From contig CM035164.1 in assembly GCA_020205615.1 (NCBI GenBank), positions 2,259,501 through 2,323,500 on the forward strand: DNA of 64,000 nt, given 5' to 3'. A model generated the notes under the pieces. It did no database searches and had not been told where the DNA came from. It saw nothing but the letters and a program-made list of their open reading frames with translations. This document shows positions 10,062-20,945 of this stretch, piece after piece. The stretch's first letter is position 1. Each line of letters starts with the position of its first letter. The DNA comes from Panax quinquefolius. Lineage: Eukaryota > Streptophyta > Magnoliopsida > Apiales > Araliaceae. The translations under genes were made by a program, and so were the position numbers.

Positions 10062-13000
10062 ACCTCCACTTCTTATGAAATTTCGTCCTCGAAATTGACG
10101 ACGCACCGGTGTGTTTCAAAAGGTGAGGATACCTCGCTTTCATTTCCTTTTCCAACTCCTGTGTCATTTCCTCTATAAGATGGTTCCTCCACAAAACTTT
10201 GACTTGTGGTATGACCTTTTCAGTCGTAGGGACATGCTCTTTCCTATCCAAGATCTTGACAAAACCTCTTCAGACGTTAAGTCTTCTACTATCTCGTCCG
10301 GTCTAACTCAATAACGTGGTTTGGGTCTTTCATATATTTACGTAGCACAAATATATGAAAAACATTATGAACATGCGACATACTTGGAGGTAATGCGAGT
10401 CTATAGGCCACATTTCCTACTCGGTCAAGAATTTAAAATGGACCAATAAATCGTGGATTGATCTTTCCTCTCTTCCCGAATCTTGTAACTCCCTTCCATG
10501 GAGCAATACGTAACAATACATGATCCCCAATGTCAAATTCCACTTCCTTTTGATGAAGATCCGCATAACTCTTTTTGTCGATCCTGTGCCGTTTGTATAC
10601 GTTGTCGAATCGTTTGGATCTTCTCTGTAGTCATTTGTACCAACTCTGGTCCCAACAACGTTGCTTCTCCCACCTCATCCTAACATACTGGAGAGCGACA
10701 CTTTCGCCCATATAATGCTTCAAATGGAGCCACACCTATACTTGCCTGATAACTATTGTTGTAGGAGAATTCCACCAATGGTAGGTACTTATCCCAACTC
10801 TCTTTGAAATCTAGGACACAAAGTCTTAATACATCTTCAAGAGTTTGAATAATCCTCTCTGATTGCCCGTCCGTTTGAGGATGGTATGCCGAACTGAATC
10901 ATAAATCCGTGCCCATACTTTTTTGCAAGCTAATCCAAAATTGTGAAGTGAATCTTGGGTCACAATCCGAAACTATGGATACTGGCATGCCATGCAATCT
11001 CACAATCTCATTTACGTACATACGAGCAAGACGTTCAAGGGAATAAGTCTCCCGTATCGGTAAGAAATGAGCAGACTTAGTTAATCTATCAACAATAACC
11101 CAAATCGCATTTATGCCTTGATAAACTGTGGGAAGACCCGTAACAAAATCCATTGTAATGTGTTCCCACTTCCATTTTGGAATCTCAAGTGGTTGCAATG
11201 GACCCTTTGGCACTTGATGCTCCGCCTTTACACGTTGACAAGTTAAACACCTCGAGATAAACTTCGCGATCTCTCTCTTCATATTGTTCCACCAAAATGT
11301 ATGTCAAAGATCATGATACATTTTGGTACTCCCAGGATGGATTGCAAACGGTGTGTTGTGTGCCTCCATCATGATTCTATGCTTTAAGTCAGAATCGTTA
11401 GGAGCACAAAGTCTAGAGTTGACTCGAAGTATTCCTTCTTCGTCGATTCTTGCTTCTGGAATAACACCTTCTTGCATTTTTTTTCTTCATACGCATCAGC
11501 TCTATGTCTGTAGCTTGAGCAACTTTAACTTTATCAATTAAAGTCGGTTCTACTCGTATGCTTGATATCATCACGTGGGTACTTGGAGCCTTTATCTCTA
11601 TCTCCATCCTTTGCAAGTCATACAAAATGGGCCTTTATGTTAACAACATTGCACTTGTACCCGCATATGATCTTCTACTCAATGCGCCAGCTACCACGTT
11701 TGCTTTTCCAGGATGGTATTGGATGGTATGGTCGTAATCTTTCAATAACTCGAGCCAACGTTGTTGCCGCATGTTGAGTTCCTTTTGGGTGAAGAAATAT
11801 TTGAGACTTTTATGGTCTGAATATATTTCCACTTTCTCCCCATATAATTAGTGCCTCCAGATCTTTAGCGCAAAAACGACTGCTGCCAACTCTAGATCAT
11901 GAGTAAGATAATTCCTCTCATACTCTTTAAGTTGTCGCGAGGCATAGGATATGACTTTCCCATGTTGCATGAGATCACATCCTAACCCTTTACCTGAAGC
12001 ATCGATGTAGATAACAAATCCATCCGAACCAGATGGTATTGTCAGAACAGGTGCCGAAATGAGTCTCCTCTTGAGATCTTGCAAACTCTTTTCGCATTCC
12101 TCGCTCCATACGAATTTTGTATCTTTACGAGTCAGCTAAGTTAACGGAGTAGCGATTCGAGAAAATCCTTCCACAAATCTCTGATAATAACCAGCTAAGC
12201 CCAAAAAGCTACGTACTTCGATCATCGATTTTGGTTGCTCCCAACTTTGTATTGCTTCAATCTTCGTCGGGTCAACAAATACTCCATGTTTTGACACCAC
12301 GTGCCCAAGGAATGCTACTTCCTCAAGCCAGAACTTGCATTTCTTCAGCTTGGCATATAGCTTGTTATCACGAAGCCTTTGCAGTACTAGCTTCAAATGG
12401 TGCTCATGATATTCACGACTTTTGGAATATATGAGGATGTCATCAATAAAGACGACAACAAACTGATCCAAATAATCCTTGAATACTCGGTTCATCATAT
12501 CCATGAAAGCCGCAGGAGCATTAGTCAATCCAAAAGACATGACTAAGAATTCATAATGCCCGCATCGAGTTCTCAAGGCGCTCTTTGAATATCCTTAGTT
12601 CTAATCTTCACCGATGATATCCGAACGAAGAATCATGTGCTCCTTGCAATCGGTCAAATAGGTCATCAATACGAGGTAGCGGATACCTATTCTTGATGGT
12701 GATATGGTTCAATTCTCGATAGTCAATACAAAGTCGCATACTCCCGTCTTTCTTCTATACAAATAAAACAGGAGCACCCCAAGGAGATGTACTTGGACGA
12801 ATGAAACCGATGTCCAACAACTCCTGTAGTTGGACCTTTAACTCCTGAAGTTCAATAGGAGCCATTCGATATGGGGTTTTAGAAATGGGGCTTTGTACCA
12901 GGTTCAAGGTCAATAAAGAATTCAACTTCACGTTCTGGGGGTAGACCGGGAAGTTCTTCAGGAAATACGTCAAGAAATTCACTAACAATAGAAATATTAT

Positions 13001-13535
13001 TCACATCTGACATGTTTTTGTTCAAGTCCATGACATGGGCTAAGAAAGCTTGACATCTATTTTTGAATAAATGAATAGCTTTATGGCTTGATATGATAGT
13101 GATTGACTTTAGAGGTTTGGTTGCTTGAATTCGCATAACAGGTTGGTTAGGAATATGAAAACTAACAACCTTACGAAAACAATAAATTTTAGCATGATGA
13201 GTGGTTAACCAATCTATCCCTAAAATCACATCAAATGCAAGTATTTTCAAAGAAATAAGATCAACAGGTAATGTGATGGTACCAACTTGGATCAAACAAG
13301 ATTTATAAATAGTGGATGCAATGAAAGTTTCTCCTAATGGAGTCTCCACAGATAAGTCAAGGTCTAATTTCTCCGGAGTTAAGTTTAAACGTTGAGCACA
13401 AGTAGGAGAGATAAAAGAATGGGTAGAACCGGTATCTAATAAGGTATAAACTTCGTAAGAGTTTATGATTAGCTTACCCGTGATCACCTCATTTGGGTTC
13501 CTTGCACTTTGACCAGTCACGACAAATGTTCTTCC
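10062..13535 (-). pseudogene. pol: Pol of element B, broken
   Basis: Read on the minus strand, the purine tract and chromodomain-like tail (VKVLWRNH, ARYPHLL; about 10062-10250) lie next to the 3' LTR. The integrase C-terminus follows, then a core piece (10899-11282) with [15 protein letters not shown] and IVSDCDPRF (Arg to Cys beside the catalytic Asp). RNase H lies at 11635-12090 ([22 protein letters not shown]). RT lies at 12136-12990, including a 146-residue open stretch with an intact [10 protein letters not shown] (catalytic bases 12439-12450). Protease and linker form a 213-residue open stretch (12879-13520) with an intact LLDTGSTHSF. Individual domains are well preserved, but frameshifts separate them. 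Confidence 0.87.
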
Positions 13536-14712
13536 AGGAACCGTTGACTATGACTTTTCTGGGACAACTTTTTGAGTCACCATCCACACTGGACTTGGTT
13601 TCGCTACCGTACAATCTCGAGCGATATGTCCTTCCTTTTCACAATTATAGTATACCTTGAATGCTGGGATGGTTTGGGGATGTGTCCTCTTTTCCACATT
13701 TATAAAGATACGACCGGTGGTCGTTCTCCTCCCTTAAAATCGATTCTTTGCAGTCTTTGACGCCTTCAAAATGTCATTGTTGAATCTCCTCTTTTAAAAT
13801 CTCTCCCACTCGCTTCTTCTATTTTCATGGCCACGATTACCACGTAGTGGTTACCGCTTTTGTCCAATGTTTTCCTCCCCATTTGGTTTTCATTGTTCGA
13901 TGATCGCCGCCACCTAGAAGACCTCGTTTGGGTCCCTCGGTTGAATATACTCATTATCTCGCTTTAATAATTGTCCCTTGTTTACAACATCCTAATATAA
14001 AGAAAATTTATGAGAGATAAGATATTGCGTCAATCTCGGGTTTTAAACCTCTCAAAACATCCTCGCTATTCGCTCCTCATTCTCTACCAAATGAGGTGCA
14101 AACTCGATAACTCTCGCTGAACTTCGCCTCGTATTGGGACACCGCCATGTTTTTTTTTTATTTTAGTCTAATAAACTCTACCTCCTTCATATGGCGAATA
14201 CTTTCAGGAAAGTATTTGTCGTTGAAATGTTTCTGAAATGTTTCCCAAGACATGCTGAGTGCGGTAGTCGGGTACGTTTACACGTAGACTCCAACCAAAG
14301 AGTCCTTTCTCGCCACGGAACATAAAGGTAGCGAATGGAACCTTCTGTTCCTCCGTGCATCCCAAGACATCGAATATCTTGGTAATTTGTTTAACCCATG
14401 TCTCTGCCTTGATCGGATCTGACTTTCCAATAAATTCTGGTGGTCCTAACTCTTTGAACTGCTTGGTGTGTGACATAAGTAAGCGCTTATCATTTCCACC
14501 GTATTTTGTACACGAGTCTCCTCGTCTCGTTTTTGCATGAATCGCAAAAAGCTCCTAAACATCACGCTGTTCATCGCCCCGCTTTCAAGGTGGTTGTTGT
14601 TTGGAGGAGAACATTGCTTGGAGTACATTACACGCTTCTCCTCATTGGTGAATAAAGGTGTCTCCACGGTCTCATTCATTCTATCATTAATATTCTCACC
14701 GCCATTCTTAAA
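13536..14712 (-). pseudogene. gag: Gag of element B, broken
   Basis: Near 13590-13740 a knuckle-like remnant (HIARDCT-type) is degraded. The Arg/Asn-rich linker lies about 13760-13960. The capsid region is recognisable at 14204-14476 (KQFKELGPPEFIGKSDPIKAE, then a frameshift), and the N-terminal piece at 14446-14679 (MNSVMFRSFLRFMQKRDEE). Compared with the other gags here the N-terminus is divergent, matching B's distinct LTR subtype. Stops and frameshifts make a full protein impossible. Confidence 0.75.
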
Positions 14713-14757
14713 TCATCATATAAAACAAAGGTTAATTAAACAAATTAACATATCACA

Positions 14758-17042
14758 TATGACTAAGATAATATAGAACAAATTATCGTTAGTCCTCAAC
14801 AGGGAAAAATCTAATAGAATACAATAGACAACAAGTTTTAAATCAATATTCGCAGCGAAAATAATAATTCATTAGAAGAGTTAAATAGAGAATAAAATCT
14901 ACTGTCTTCTATATATGAATTTAAAAGTCCATCGTCAATATTTTATCTCTGTAACATCAATCAACATATATCTGGAATCAAATATTCATCTTTGCACTAC
15001 AGGCCAAAGATATTCATCAGTTGGTCATGTTCATCTAAACACATGTTCATCTTTGCACTACGGGCTAAAGATATTCATCAAAAATCATTCATCTTTGCAC
15101 TACAGGCCAAAAATATTCAGTAATATCATCATTTAGGACTGAGGATGATGAAAAATATATTAAAGAAAACGAATCCAGTGAAGCAAAAGAATAAATATTA
15201 AGGATTCGTACTTTAAACAATCCAAGTTCAAAAATACTTCATAAATAACCATACTGGAGTAAAATTTACGAATGATCAAAACATGGATACAATCAAAGCT
15301 AGTATCCATATTAGATATCTTGAAGAAAAAAAATTAATTTTTCTGTGAATAGTGCCGTATTCGTGAATAGTGCCGTATACGTGAATAGTGCCATATACGT
15401 GAATAGTAACCCCGACACTAAAAGATAAGAATTTTACAAGAAAAATCTTACCAATATTCCGGCATAATGATATTGAAAGAAATAATATCATTTATAAAAA
15501 AAAATAACATCCCTTACCTCGCAAAGACAGTACTTCTGACTGAATATTGGATTTAATGCTGAAAGAAACTTGCACTGTATAGCCACACTCAAAGTATCAA
15601 AATACTCACAAAAATACGCTCGATATTATAGAGAGAGAAAACTTCAAATTCTGGTGTGATTTTCAATTCTAACCTAAGCACCCTATTTATAGGAAATTGC
15701 TTAGAACACCAAAGCAGAAAATTTAATAAAATATTAATATTATTTATTTAAATTCTTACGCCCACCTTGACCATCTGAATTCAGCCACCAATAATAATAA
15801 AAACAAAAAAAAATGTCTTTGTTATTAAAAATAATTAAAACTTTCAAAAATCAATTATTTCGGAACTACGGAACTTCAATAATTCATAATAAATAGCCAT
15901 TTTATCAGAAAAATTCAAACCTTATGTCCTTTCCATATGAAATTCCATTCTCTACAACTTTACAATAGAAAATTGTTTCAAATTCCAAACAGAAATTGAT
16001 CGAAATCCACATACGGACGATTTTTCAGGCTATAATCAAATTTCAGTCAAAAAATGGGCCCACAGACATGTTTTACATGTTTTAAATAACTTTTGCAACA
16101 AAAATACCATTCCTCCTCATATATTCATATATCCCACATTCATTATAAAAATATCACCATTATTATATTATTTAAAATATAATAATATATTTAAATGAAT
16201 TATTTTATCAAAAAAAAAGATAAAATATCAATTTTTCAACAATTGTCACATTAAAATTTTCTCCATCTATATCGACATAAAATGAATATTTTCCTTATCA
16301 TATAAATTAATAAATAATTATTCATAAATAATATTATAGAATCACAATACCGCAACTGAATAGCTCCTGTGAAAGAGGGGGCTAGCTTTCCAATAAGAAT
16401 TTTTCCTTACTAGCTTCCAATTAGGTGACCAAACCTCTCCTTGATGTAACTTTCTAGACATTGCCAATAATGTTATCTAGTAATATTATTAAAATAATAT
16501 GAATCATTGATCCGATATTGGAAAATATTGTGTAATGTGACAATTATTAAAACAACAATAATATAAAATTTCAACGTAGCAATTATTGAATCAATAAAAT
16601 AAAATATCGAGCAAAGAATTACCGTAATAATTATTGAGAAGTGCCTTCTTACGTAAGAATCAATAATTGGTGCAATACCGTATATCATCTTGTCAACAAT
16701 GTGTATTATTGTGTTTTAACCACCGGGTATTCCAACAAAGTTAATTCAGAATAACTACGCCTGCGTTATTTATAAAAACTCATACTTGTCATTTTTTTCA
16801 TCCAATCGCTTTCCGATATGGGGCCCACAAAAGGCTGCGCTACGAATATTCCCCGACAGGAAGAATATTCCACGACCAAACGAATATTCCCCGATAAAAA
16901 TAAATATTTTATAACCACTTGCTTATTTAAAATATTTGCGCATTTTACCCATAACTAACCACATTAATCAATTCAACCCTTACTATTTCAAAATAATAAA
17001 TAGAGAAATTCAATTTCATTTATAATAAGTTGGGGTCTTACA
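14758..17042 (-). repeat. 5' LTR of element B (end and PBS deleted)
   Basis: Begins abruptly at ATGACTAAGATAATATAG, a sequence internal to the U5 of related LTRs. The terminal 400-450 bases plus the primer-binding site are therefore missing between this point and gag. It ends with GTTGGGGTCTTACA at 17042. It contains TTTGCACTAC.GGCCAAAGATATTCATC units (14985-15115), an 18-bp GTGAATAGTGCC repeat (15346-15405) and a minus-strand TATA box (15682-15691). Confidence 0.87.
15346..15405 (-). repeat. 18-bp GTGAATAGTGCC tandem repeat
   Basis: About three and a half units of GTGAATAGTGCCGTATAC with small changes. The GTGAATAGT core recurs as tandem arrays of other periods in C, F and a solo LTR of this window. 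Confidence 0.88.
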
Positions 17043-17150
17043 GTACTATTCATAATGTACTTACTATTCACGGGGTACTATTTACAAAGTACTATTCACA
17101 AGTACTATTCACAAAGTACTATTCACTCGGGGATTATTCACCCGGGGAAT
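17043..17150 (+). repeat. GTACTATTCAC tandem repeat in C 5' LTR
   Basis: Short units of TACTATTCAC alternating with AAAG, GGGG or A linkers. The homologous array in the 3' LTR is longer (about 25710-25880), so copy number has changed since insertion or was lost at the junction with B. Confidence 0.9.
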
Positions 17151-17271
17151 TATTCATGACAAAAATTGATTTCTTTGTTGTCCAAATTATTTTTGATACA
17201 ATATTATTCTTGAATTTTACTCCACAAAGCAATATCATTTTGACAATTTGGACATTATTGAATTCTGAATA

Positions 17272-17281
17272 AATTAAATTA
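17272..17281. repeat. Left 10-bp target duplication of the Mutator-like element
   Basis: AATTAAATTA, repeated exactly at 18729-18738. The uninterrupted site in the C 3' LTR (near 26005-26020) has a single copy of similar sequence (AAACTAAATTATAAATC). A 9-11 bp duplication is characteristic of Mutator-like transposons. Confidence 0.85.
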
Positions 17282-17870
17282 GGGCAAGGGTCAAAAAAGC
17301 CCTTGATGTCTACCCCGATGTCCCACTTGCACCCTAAACTAATTTATTTTCCAAAAGTATCCTTAACGTTACATTTTTTGGGTCGTCCGTGCCCTTGCCG
17401 TTAACAGAAGATAAACAGGGTTTAAATGTGATGACGTGGCATGCTTAAATATAAAATATATTCTAAATAAAACAATATATATCATTTAATCAAAATAAAA
17501 AAAAATACTAAAATTCAAAATAAAAAAATTATAACATATTTACATCATTTAATCAAAATAATAAAATTCAAATTATTTTGTTAACTAATCAAAACAACTA
17601 ATTAAATAAAATAAGTTGTATAACATATTTACATCATTTAATCAAAATTCTAAAATTCAAAACATAACATATTTACATCAAATACTAATTAAAAAAAATA
17701 CTAAAATACTAAAAAATCAAATTAAAAAAATATTGAAAATCCTAAAATTTAAATTATTTTGTTAATTAATTAAAACAACAAAATTCAAATTACATCATTA
17801 AAATACTAAAATCATAGTACTAAATACTAATTTAAAAATTTTATATCAATTAGTATTTAGTATTTAAGTA
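17282..17870. repeat. Left inverted arm of the Mutator-like element
   Basis: Outer 200 bases are unique-looking (CCCACTTGCACCCTAAACTAATTT, split here as CCCACTTGCACC and CTAAACTAATTT; GATGACGTGGCA near 17430). Inner part is very AT-rich with ACATATTTACATCATTTAATC repeats, given as ATATTTACATCATTTAATC. Pairs with 18180-18728. Confidence 0.82.
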
Positions 17871-17893
17871 TGAAAACTGAGGTTAGCGAATGA

Positions 17894-18060
17894 CTTAGTG
17901 TCAGGGATAGTGAAATATGGAATTTAGAACAAGAAGAAAGTGGAATTTTACCTGTTCTGAAATTGAGTTATGATTATTTGCCACCTTACTTGAAACAATG
18001 TTTTGCTATTTGTTCAATGTTTGAGAAAGATTATGAATATAATGATACATTTGCGATCTA
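17894..18060 (+). pseudogene. Captured NB-ARC (CC-NB-LRR resistance gene) fragment
   Basis: An open stretch of about 55 codons translates to sequence typical of the ARC2 part of the NB-ARC domain of plant CNL disease-resistance proteins. [12 protein letters not shown] (from 17909) is followed by [17 protein letters not shown] (17948-17998) and [15 protein letters not shown] (17999-18043). The last matches the RNBS-D motif of CNL proteins (CFxYCSxFPxDYxF-like; here F-E replaces the usual F-P). There is no P-loop, GLPL or MHD motif and no start codon, so it is only an exon fragment. The frame opens after a TGA at 17891-17893 and closes at 18077. It lies exactly between the arms of a Mutator-like element, the configuration of a transduplicated gene fragment. 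Confidence 0.85.
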
Positions 18061-18179
18061 TCAAATTAAAAAATACTAAAATTTAAATTATTTTCTTAAT
18101 TAATCAAAACAACAAAAATTAAATTTACATCATTAAAATACTAAAATCATAATACTAAATACTAATTTAAAATTTTTAT

Positions 18180-18728
18180 ATCAATTAGTATTTAGTATTA
18201 AGATTTTAGTATTTTAATGATGTAATTTGAATTTTTGTTGTTTTGATTAATTAACAAAATAATTTGAATTTTTATTTTTTTATTTTATTTTTTTTTTTTA
18301 GTATTTTAGTATTTTTTAATTAATATTTGATGTAAATATGTTATGTTTTGAATTTTAGTATTTTGATTAAATGATGTAAATATGTTATACAACTTATTTT
18401 ATTTAATTAGTTGTTTTGATTAGTTAACAAAATAATTTAAATTTTATTATTTTGATTAAATGATGTAAATATGTTATGCTTTTTTTTTATTTTGAATTTT
18501 AGTATTTTTTTTATTTTGATTAAATGATATATATTGTTTTATTTAGAATATATTTTATATTTAAGCCTGCCACGTCATCACATTTTAACCCCGTTTGTCT
18601 TCTATTAACGGCAAGGGCACGGACGATCCAAAAAATATAACGTTAAGGGTACTTTTGGAAAAAAAATTAGTTTAGGGTGCAAGTGGGATATCGGGGTAAA
18701 CATCAGGGGCTTTTTTGACCATTTGCCC
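18180..18728. repeat. Right inverted arm of the Mutator-like element
   Basis: Reverse complement of the left arm with scattered substitutions and A-run length differences (TGCCACGTCATCAC near 18568, ATTAGTTTAGGGTGCAAG near 18666). Confidence 0.82.
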
Positions 18729-18738
18729 AATTAAATTA
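18729..18738. repeat. Right 10-bp target duplication of the Mutator-like element
   Basis: AATTAAATTA, identical to 17272-17281. LTR sequence (TAAATCTTTAAAAA) resumes immediately after. Confidence 0.85.
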
Positions 18739-19137
18739 TAAATCTTTAAAAATTTATCATTTGCTTTCTTTTAATTGAATTCTTATATCATTGTCATCAT
18801 CCTCATGTTTATTTTGTGATGAAAGTCGTCTTTGGCTTACGTGCATATTTGGACTGTTGATTGGTATGATTATGACCAGGGATCATTCGGTATAATCATG
18901 ACCCGTAATGTTACAAATGATGTGGTAAAAGTCCTCATTAACCTGTAGTGCATTGATGGACAGTTGTTGGTATGATTATAACCAGTGATTATTTGGTATA
19001 ATCATGACTATTGATGATTACATGAATATCCTTGGTCGTAGTGCAGGGATGATTCGATGATGTGGTTTATTTATTAAGGTGAGTCTCAAAGATAAAGTTG
19101 ATAAAAAATCTTTTTAAATCATAGAAGATAGTAGATA

Positions 19138-19464
19138 TCATGCTCTACTTGACTCTTCTAATGGATTGCTTGTTCTGCTGCAGTTAAACTTGATGTTTAT
19201 TGTATTTATCAGTTTAACACTGTTAAAGGCTAACGATAATTTATTCTGCATTATCTTAGTCATAATATTTCTTACTGGGCTAGTTGAGCTCACCCTTTTA
19301 CTTTCATTGTTCTCTTCAGGAAATGAGAACGTAGCCGGGACTAGTTGGGGAACAGAGTATCTGTCTGAGATGGTGGCTATAGTAGTCCTCACTATTTTAT
19401 GAAATAGTGTGATAATAAATGTAATGAGTACTTCATTTGAGTTTGAATACTGTCTATGAGACAA
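19138..19464 (-). other. Antisense open frame in LTR U5 (108 codons)
   Basis: A frame antisense to element C, beginning at an ATG at 19464 and ending at the U5 region that reads TCTACTTGACTC. Equivalent frames with the same start position and similar sequence (…NEVLITFIITLFHKI…) are open in the C 3' LTR (26740 to 26456) and, with differences, in the E 5' LTR (40097 to 40357). I recognise no domain. Shared DNA ancestry alone could explain the similarity, so this is not called a gene. Confidence 0.35.
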
Positions 19465-19590
19465 TATTCGTGTAAAAACTCTAAGCTACGCTTTTGTCGT
19501 ATTGTATAAAAGAAGTTTGTATTTGATTTATGTACCATGTATTTGGCGACTCAGAATGGGTGATGTATACCTATTTTGGGGGCATCACAG

Positions 19591-19608
19591 TTGGTATCAA
19601 AGCTTAGG
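19591..19608 (+). other. Primer-binding site of element C
   Basis: TTGGTATCAAAGCTTAGG, one base inside the LTR end. It differs from A's site at one position (CAAAGC for CAGAGC), a mismatch to initiator-Met tRNA that probably arose after insertion. Confidence 0.85.
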
Positions 19609-19776
19609 GATATGATCCCTGGTTGAGATGTGAGACAAGAACTAGGAGGGGAGAGACGGGGAATTCCTTCGCTAGTATGACCTACCTAAGTTTATTTGGT
19701 ATTTAATTTTTCGGTCTTAGTATAGGGATAATATGTGACATATCAATTAACCCTTATTTTGTGGCAGTGTTAGAAA

Positions 19777-20945
19777 ATGACATCTGAAAATGTTGAGATC
19801 AGCAATGAAGAACATGAGACCGTAGAGTCACCAATGATCAATACCTAGGATAATGTGCAACAGGAAGCAATAATCCTCAGGTAAACAATAACACCGATCA
19901 AATTATGAACGATGGGATGTTCATAGGCTTTATGCAATTCATGCAACATCGGTGAGAGAGCTACCTGCTCAAAATATGGTGGAAATCTTGCAAACTCGCT
20001 TGACGGTCACCGCTAAACAGTTTAAGGAACTGTGACCACCGAATTTTATTGGAGAGCCAAAACCACTTAAGGTAGAGACGTGGATAAAGCAGATCACTAA
20101 GATATTTGATGTCTTGGGATGTTCCGAGGAGCAAAAGGTTCCCTTTGCCACCTTCATGTTGCGATGAGAGGTAAATTATTTATGGGAATCTGTAAAGCGT
20201 ACTCAACCTGCCGCACTGAAGATGTCTTGAGAGAACTTCCAAGAATTGTTCAACGACAAGTACTTTCCCGAAAGTATTCGTCACATGAAGGAGGTAGAGT
20301 TTATCAAGCTGGAGCAAAATAATATGACCGTGTCACAATACGAAGCTAAGTTTACTGAGTTGTCCCGGTTTGCGTCCCACTTGGTTGATAATAAGGAGAG
20401 AATGACACAGACGTTTCTAAGAGGTTTGAAACCTGAGATACGTCAATACCTAATTTCTCACAAACTGTGTTTGTATTCAGATGTTGTAAATAGGGCTCAG
20501 TTATTGGAGCGCGATAATGATTTAACCCAACCATGAGAGAGCAGCCGACAAATCGATAATACCAATGGTAGCAGTCATCGAAGCGGTGACAACAAACGTG
20601 GAGGGAATCAACACGCCAGAAATGGTAACCACTTCGGTGGTAATCATGACCAAGATAATAGAAGTGAAAATTTCAAGAAGAGGAAATTCAATAATGCTGG
20701 AAAGACGTCAACACCAACACCTGTTGTTAAGAAAGGAGAACGATTGTCGGTAGTATATTACAAATACGGAGGGGAGAGACACATCAGTCCAAGGCATGTT
20801 ACAATTGTGGAAGAGAAGGTCACCTAGCCCGATTTTGTCGTGCACTAAAGTTAAGTCCAGCTGGGATGGAGGCATCAAAGGCCGTCTCAGACAAGACAAA
20901 ACTGGTAGTTCAAGGGAGAGCGTTTGTTGTAACCTCCTAAAAAGA
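19777..20945 (+). pseudogene. gag: Gag of element C, broken
   Basis: ATG 19777 begins M-T-S-E-N-V-E as in the sister copies, but the frame ends at a TAG about 24 codons later (INTQD-type region, near 19848). The capsid core is best seen at 20246-20536, a 96-codon stretch with HMKEVEFIKLEQNNMTVSQY, EERMTQTFLRGLKPEIRQY and HKLCLYSDVVNRAQ. It ends at a TGA where sister copies have an Arg codon. A basic linker follows. Of the knuckle pair (20757-20842) the first is shortened by a deletion that removes the spacer, and CYNCGREGHLARFC remains. Confidence 0.85.

Larger units (their letters stand above)
7925..17042 (-). mobile_element. Tekay-like Ty3/gypsy element B (minus strand)
   Basis: An element in reverse orientation: 3' LTR 7925-10061 (missing the part beyond element A), pol, gag and 5' LTR 14758-17042. 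The LTRs are a distinct subtype, with a terminus ending GGGGTCTTACA when read on + and long AT-rich U3. The two LTRs look about 96-97% identical over their shared part, so B is one of the younger insertions. The gag leader joins LTR sequence directly at about 14758, so the primer-binding site and the LTR end are deleted. On the right it abuts a C-type LTR in mid-sequence (17043), which implies insertion into element C. Confidence 0.88.
17282..18728. mobile_element. Mutator-like fold-back element carrying a gene fragment (Pack-MULE type)
   Basis: 1447 bp between perfect 10-bp target duplications. The ends are GGGCAAGGGTCAAAAAAGCC and its near-perfect inverse GGCTTTTTTGACCATTTGCCC. The inverted arms run about 590 bases on the left (to about 17870) and 550 on the right (from about 18180), roughly 90% alike by eye. 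The central part holds an NB-ARC coding fragment (17894-18060) and an extra copy of the inner arm (about 18066-18180). There is no transposase frame, so it is non-autonomous. The superfamily is inferred from duplication length and arm length. It is absent from the C 3' LTR, so it arrived after C. Confidence 0.8.
17043..19589 (+). repeat. 5' LTR of element C, left-truncated and interrupted
   Basis: Starts within the GTACTATTCAC repeat array and ends ...GGGGGCATCACA directly before the primer-binding site. The LTR sequence resumes exactly after the nested DNA element, sharing AATTAAATTA on both sides. U5 carries the TAGTGCA/dyad array near 18830-19050. Confidence 0.9.

Noticed and set aside
17282..18728. 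Simple MITE or hairpin satellite
   Set aside because: Too long, has 10-bp duplications and a coding fragment between the arms, so a Mutator-like element with captured sequence fits better.
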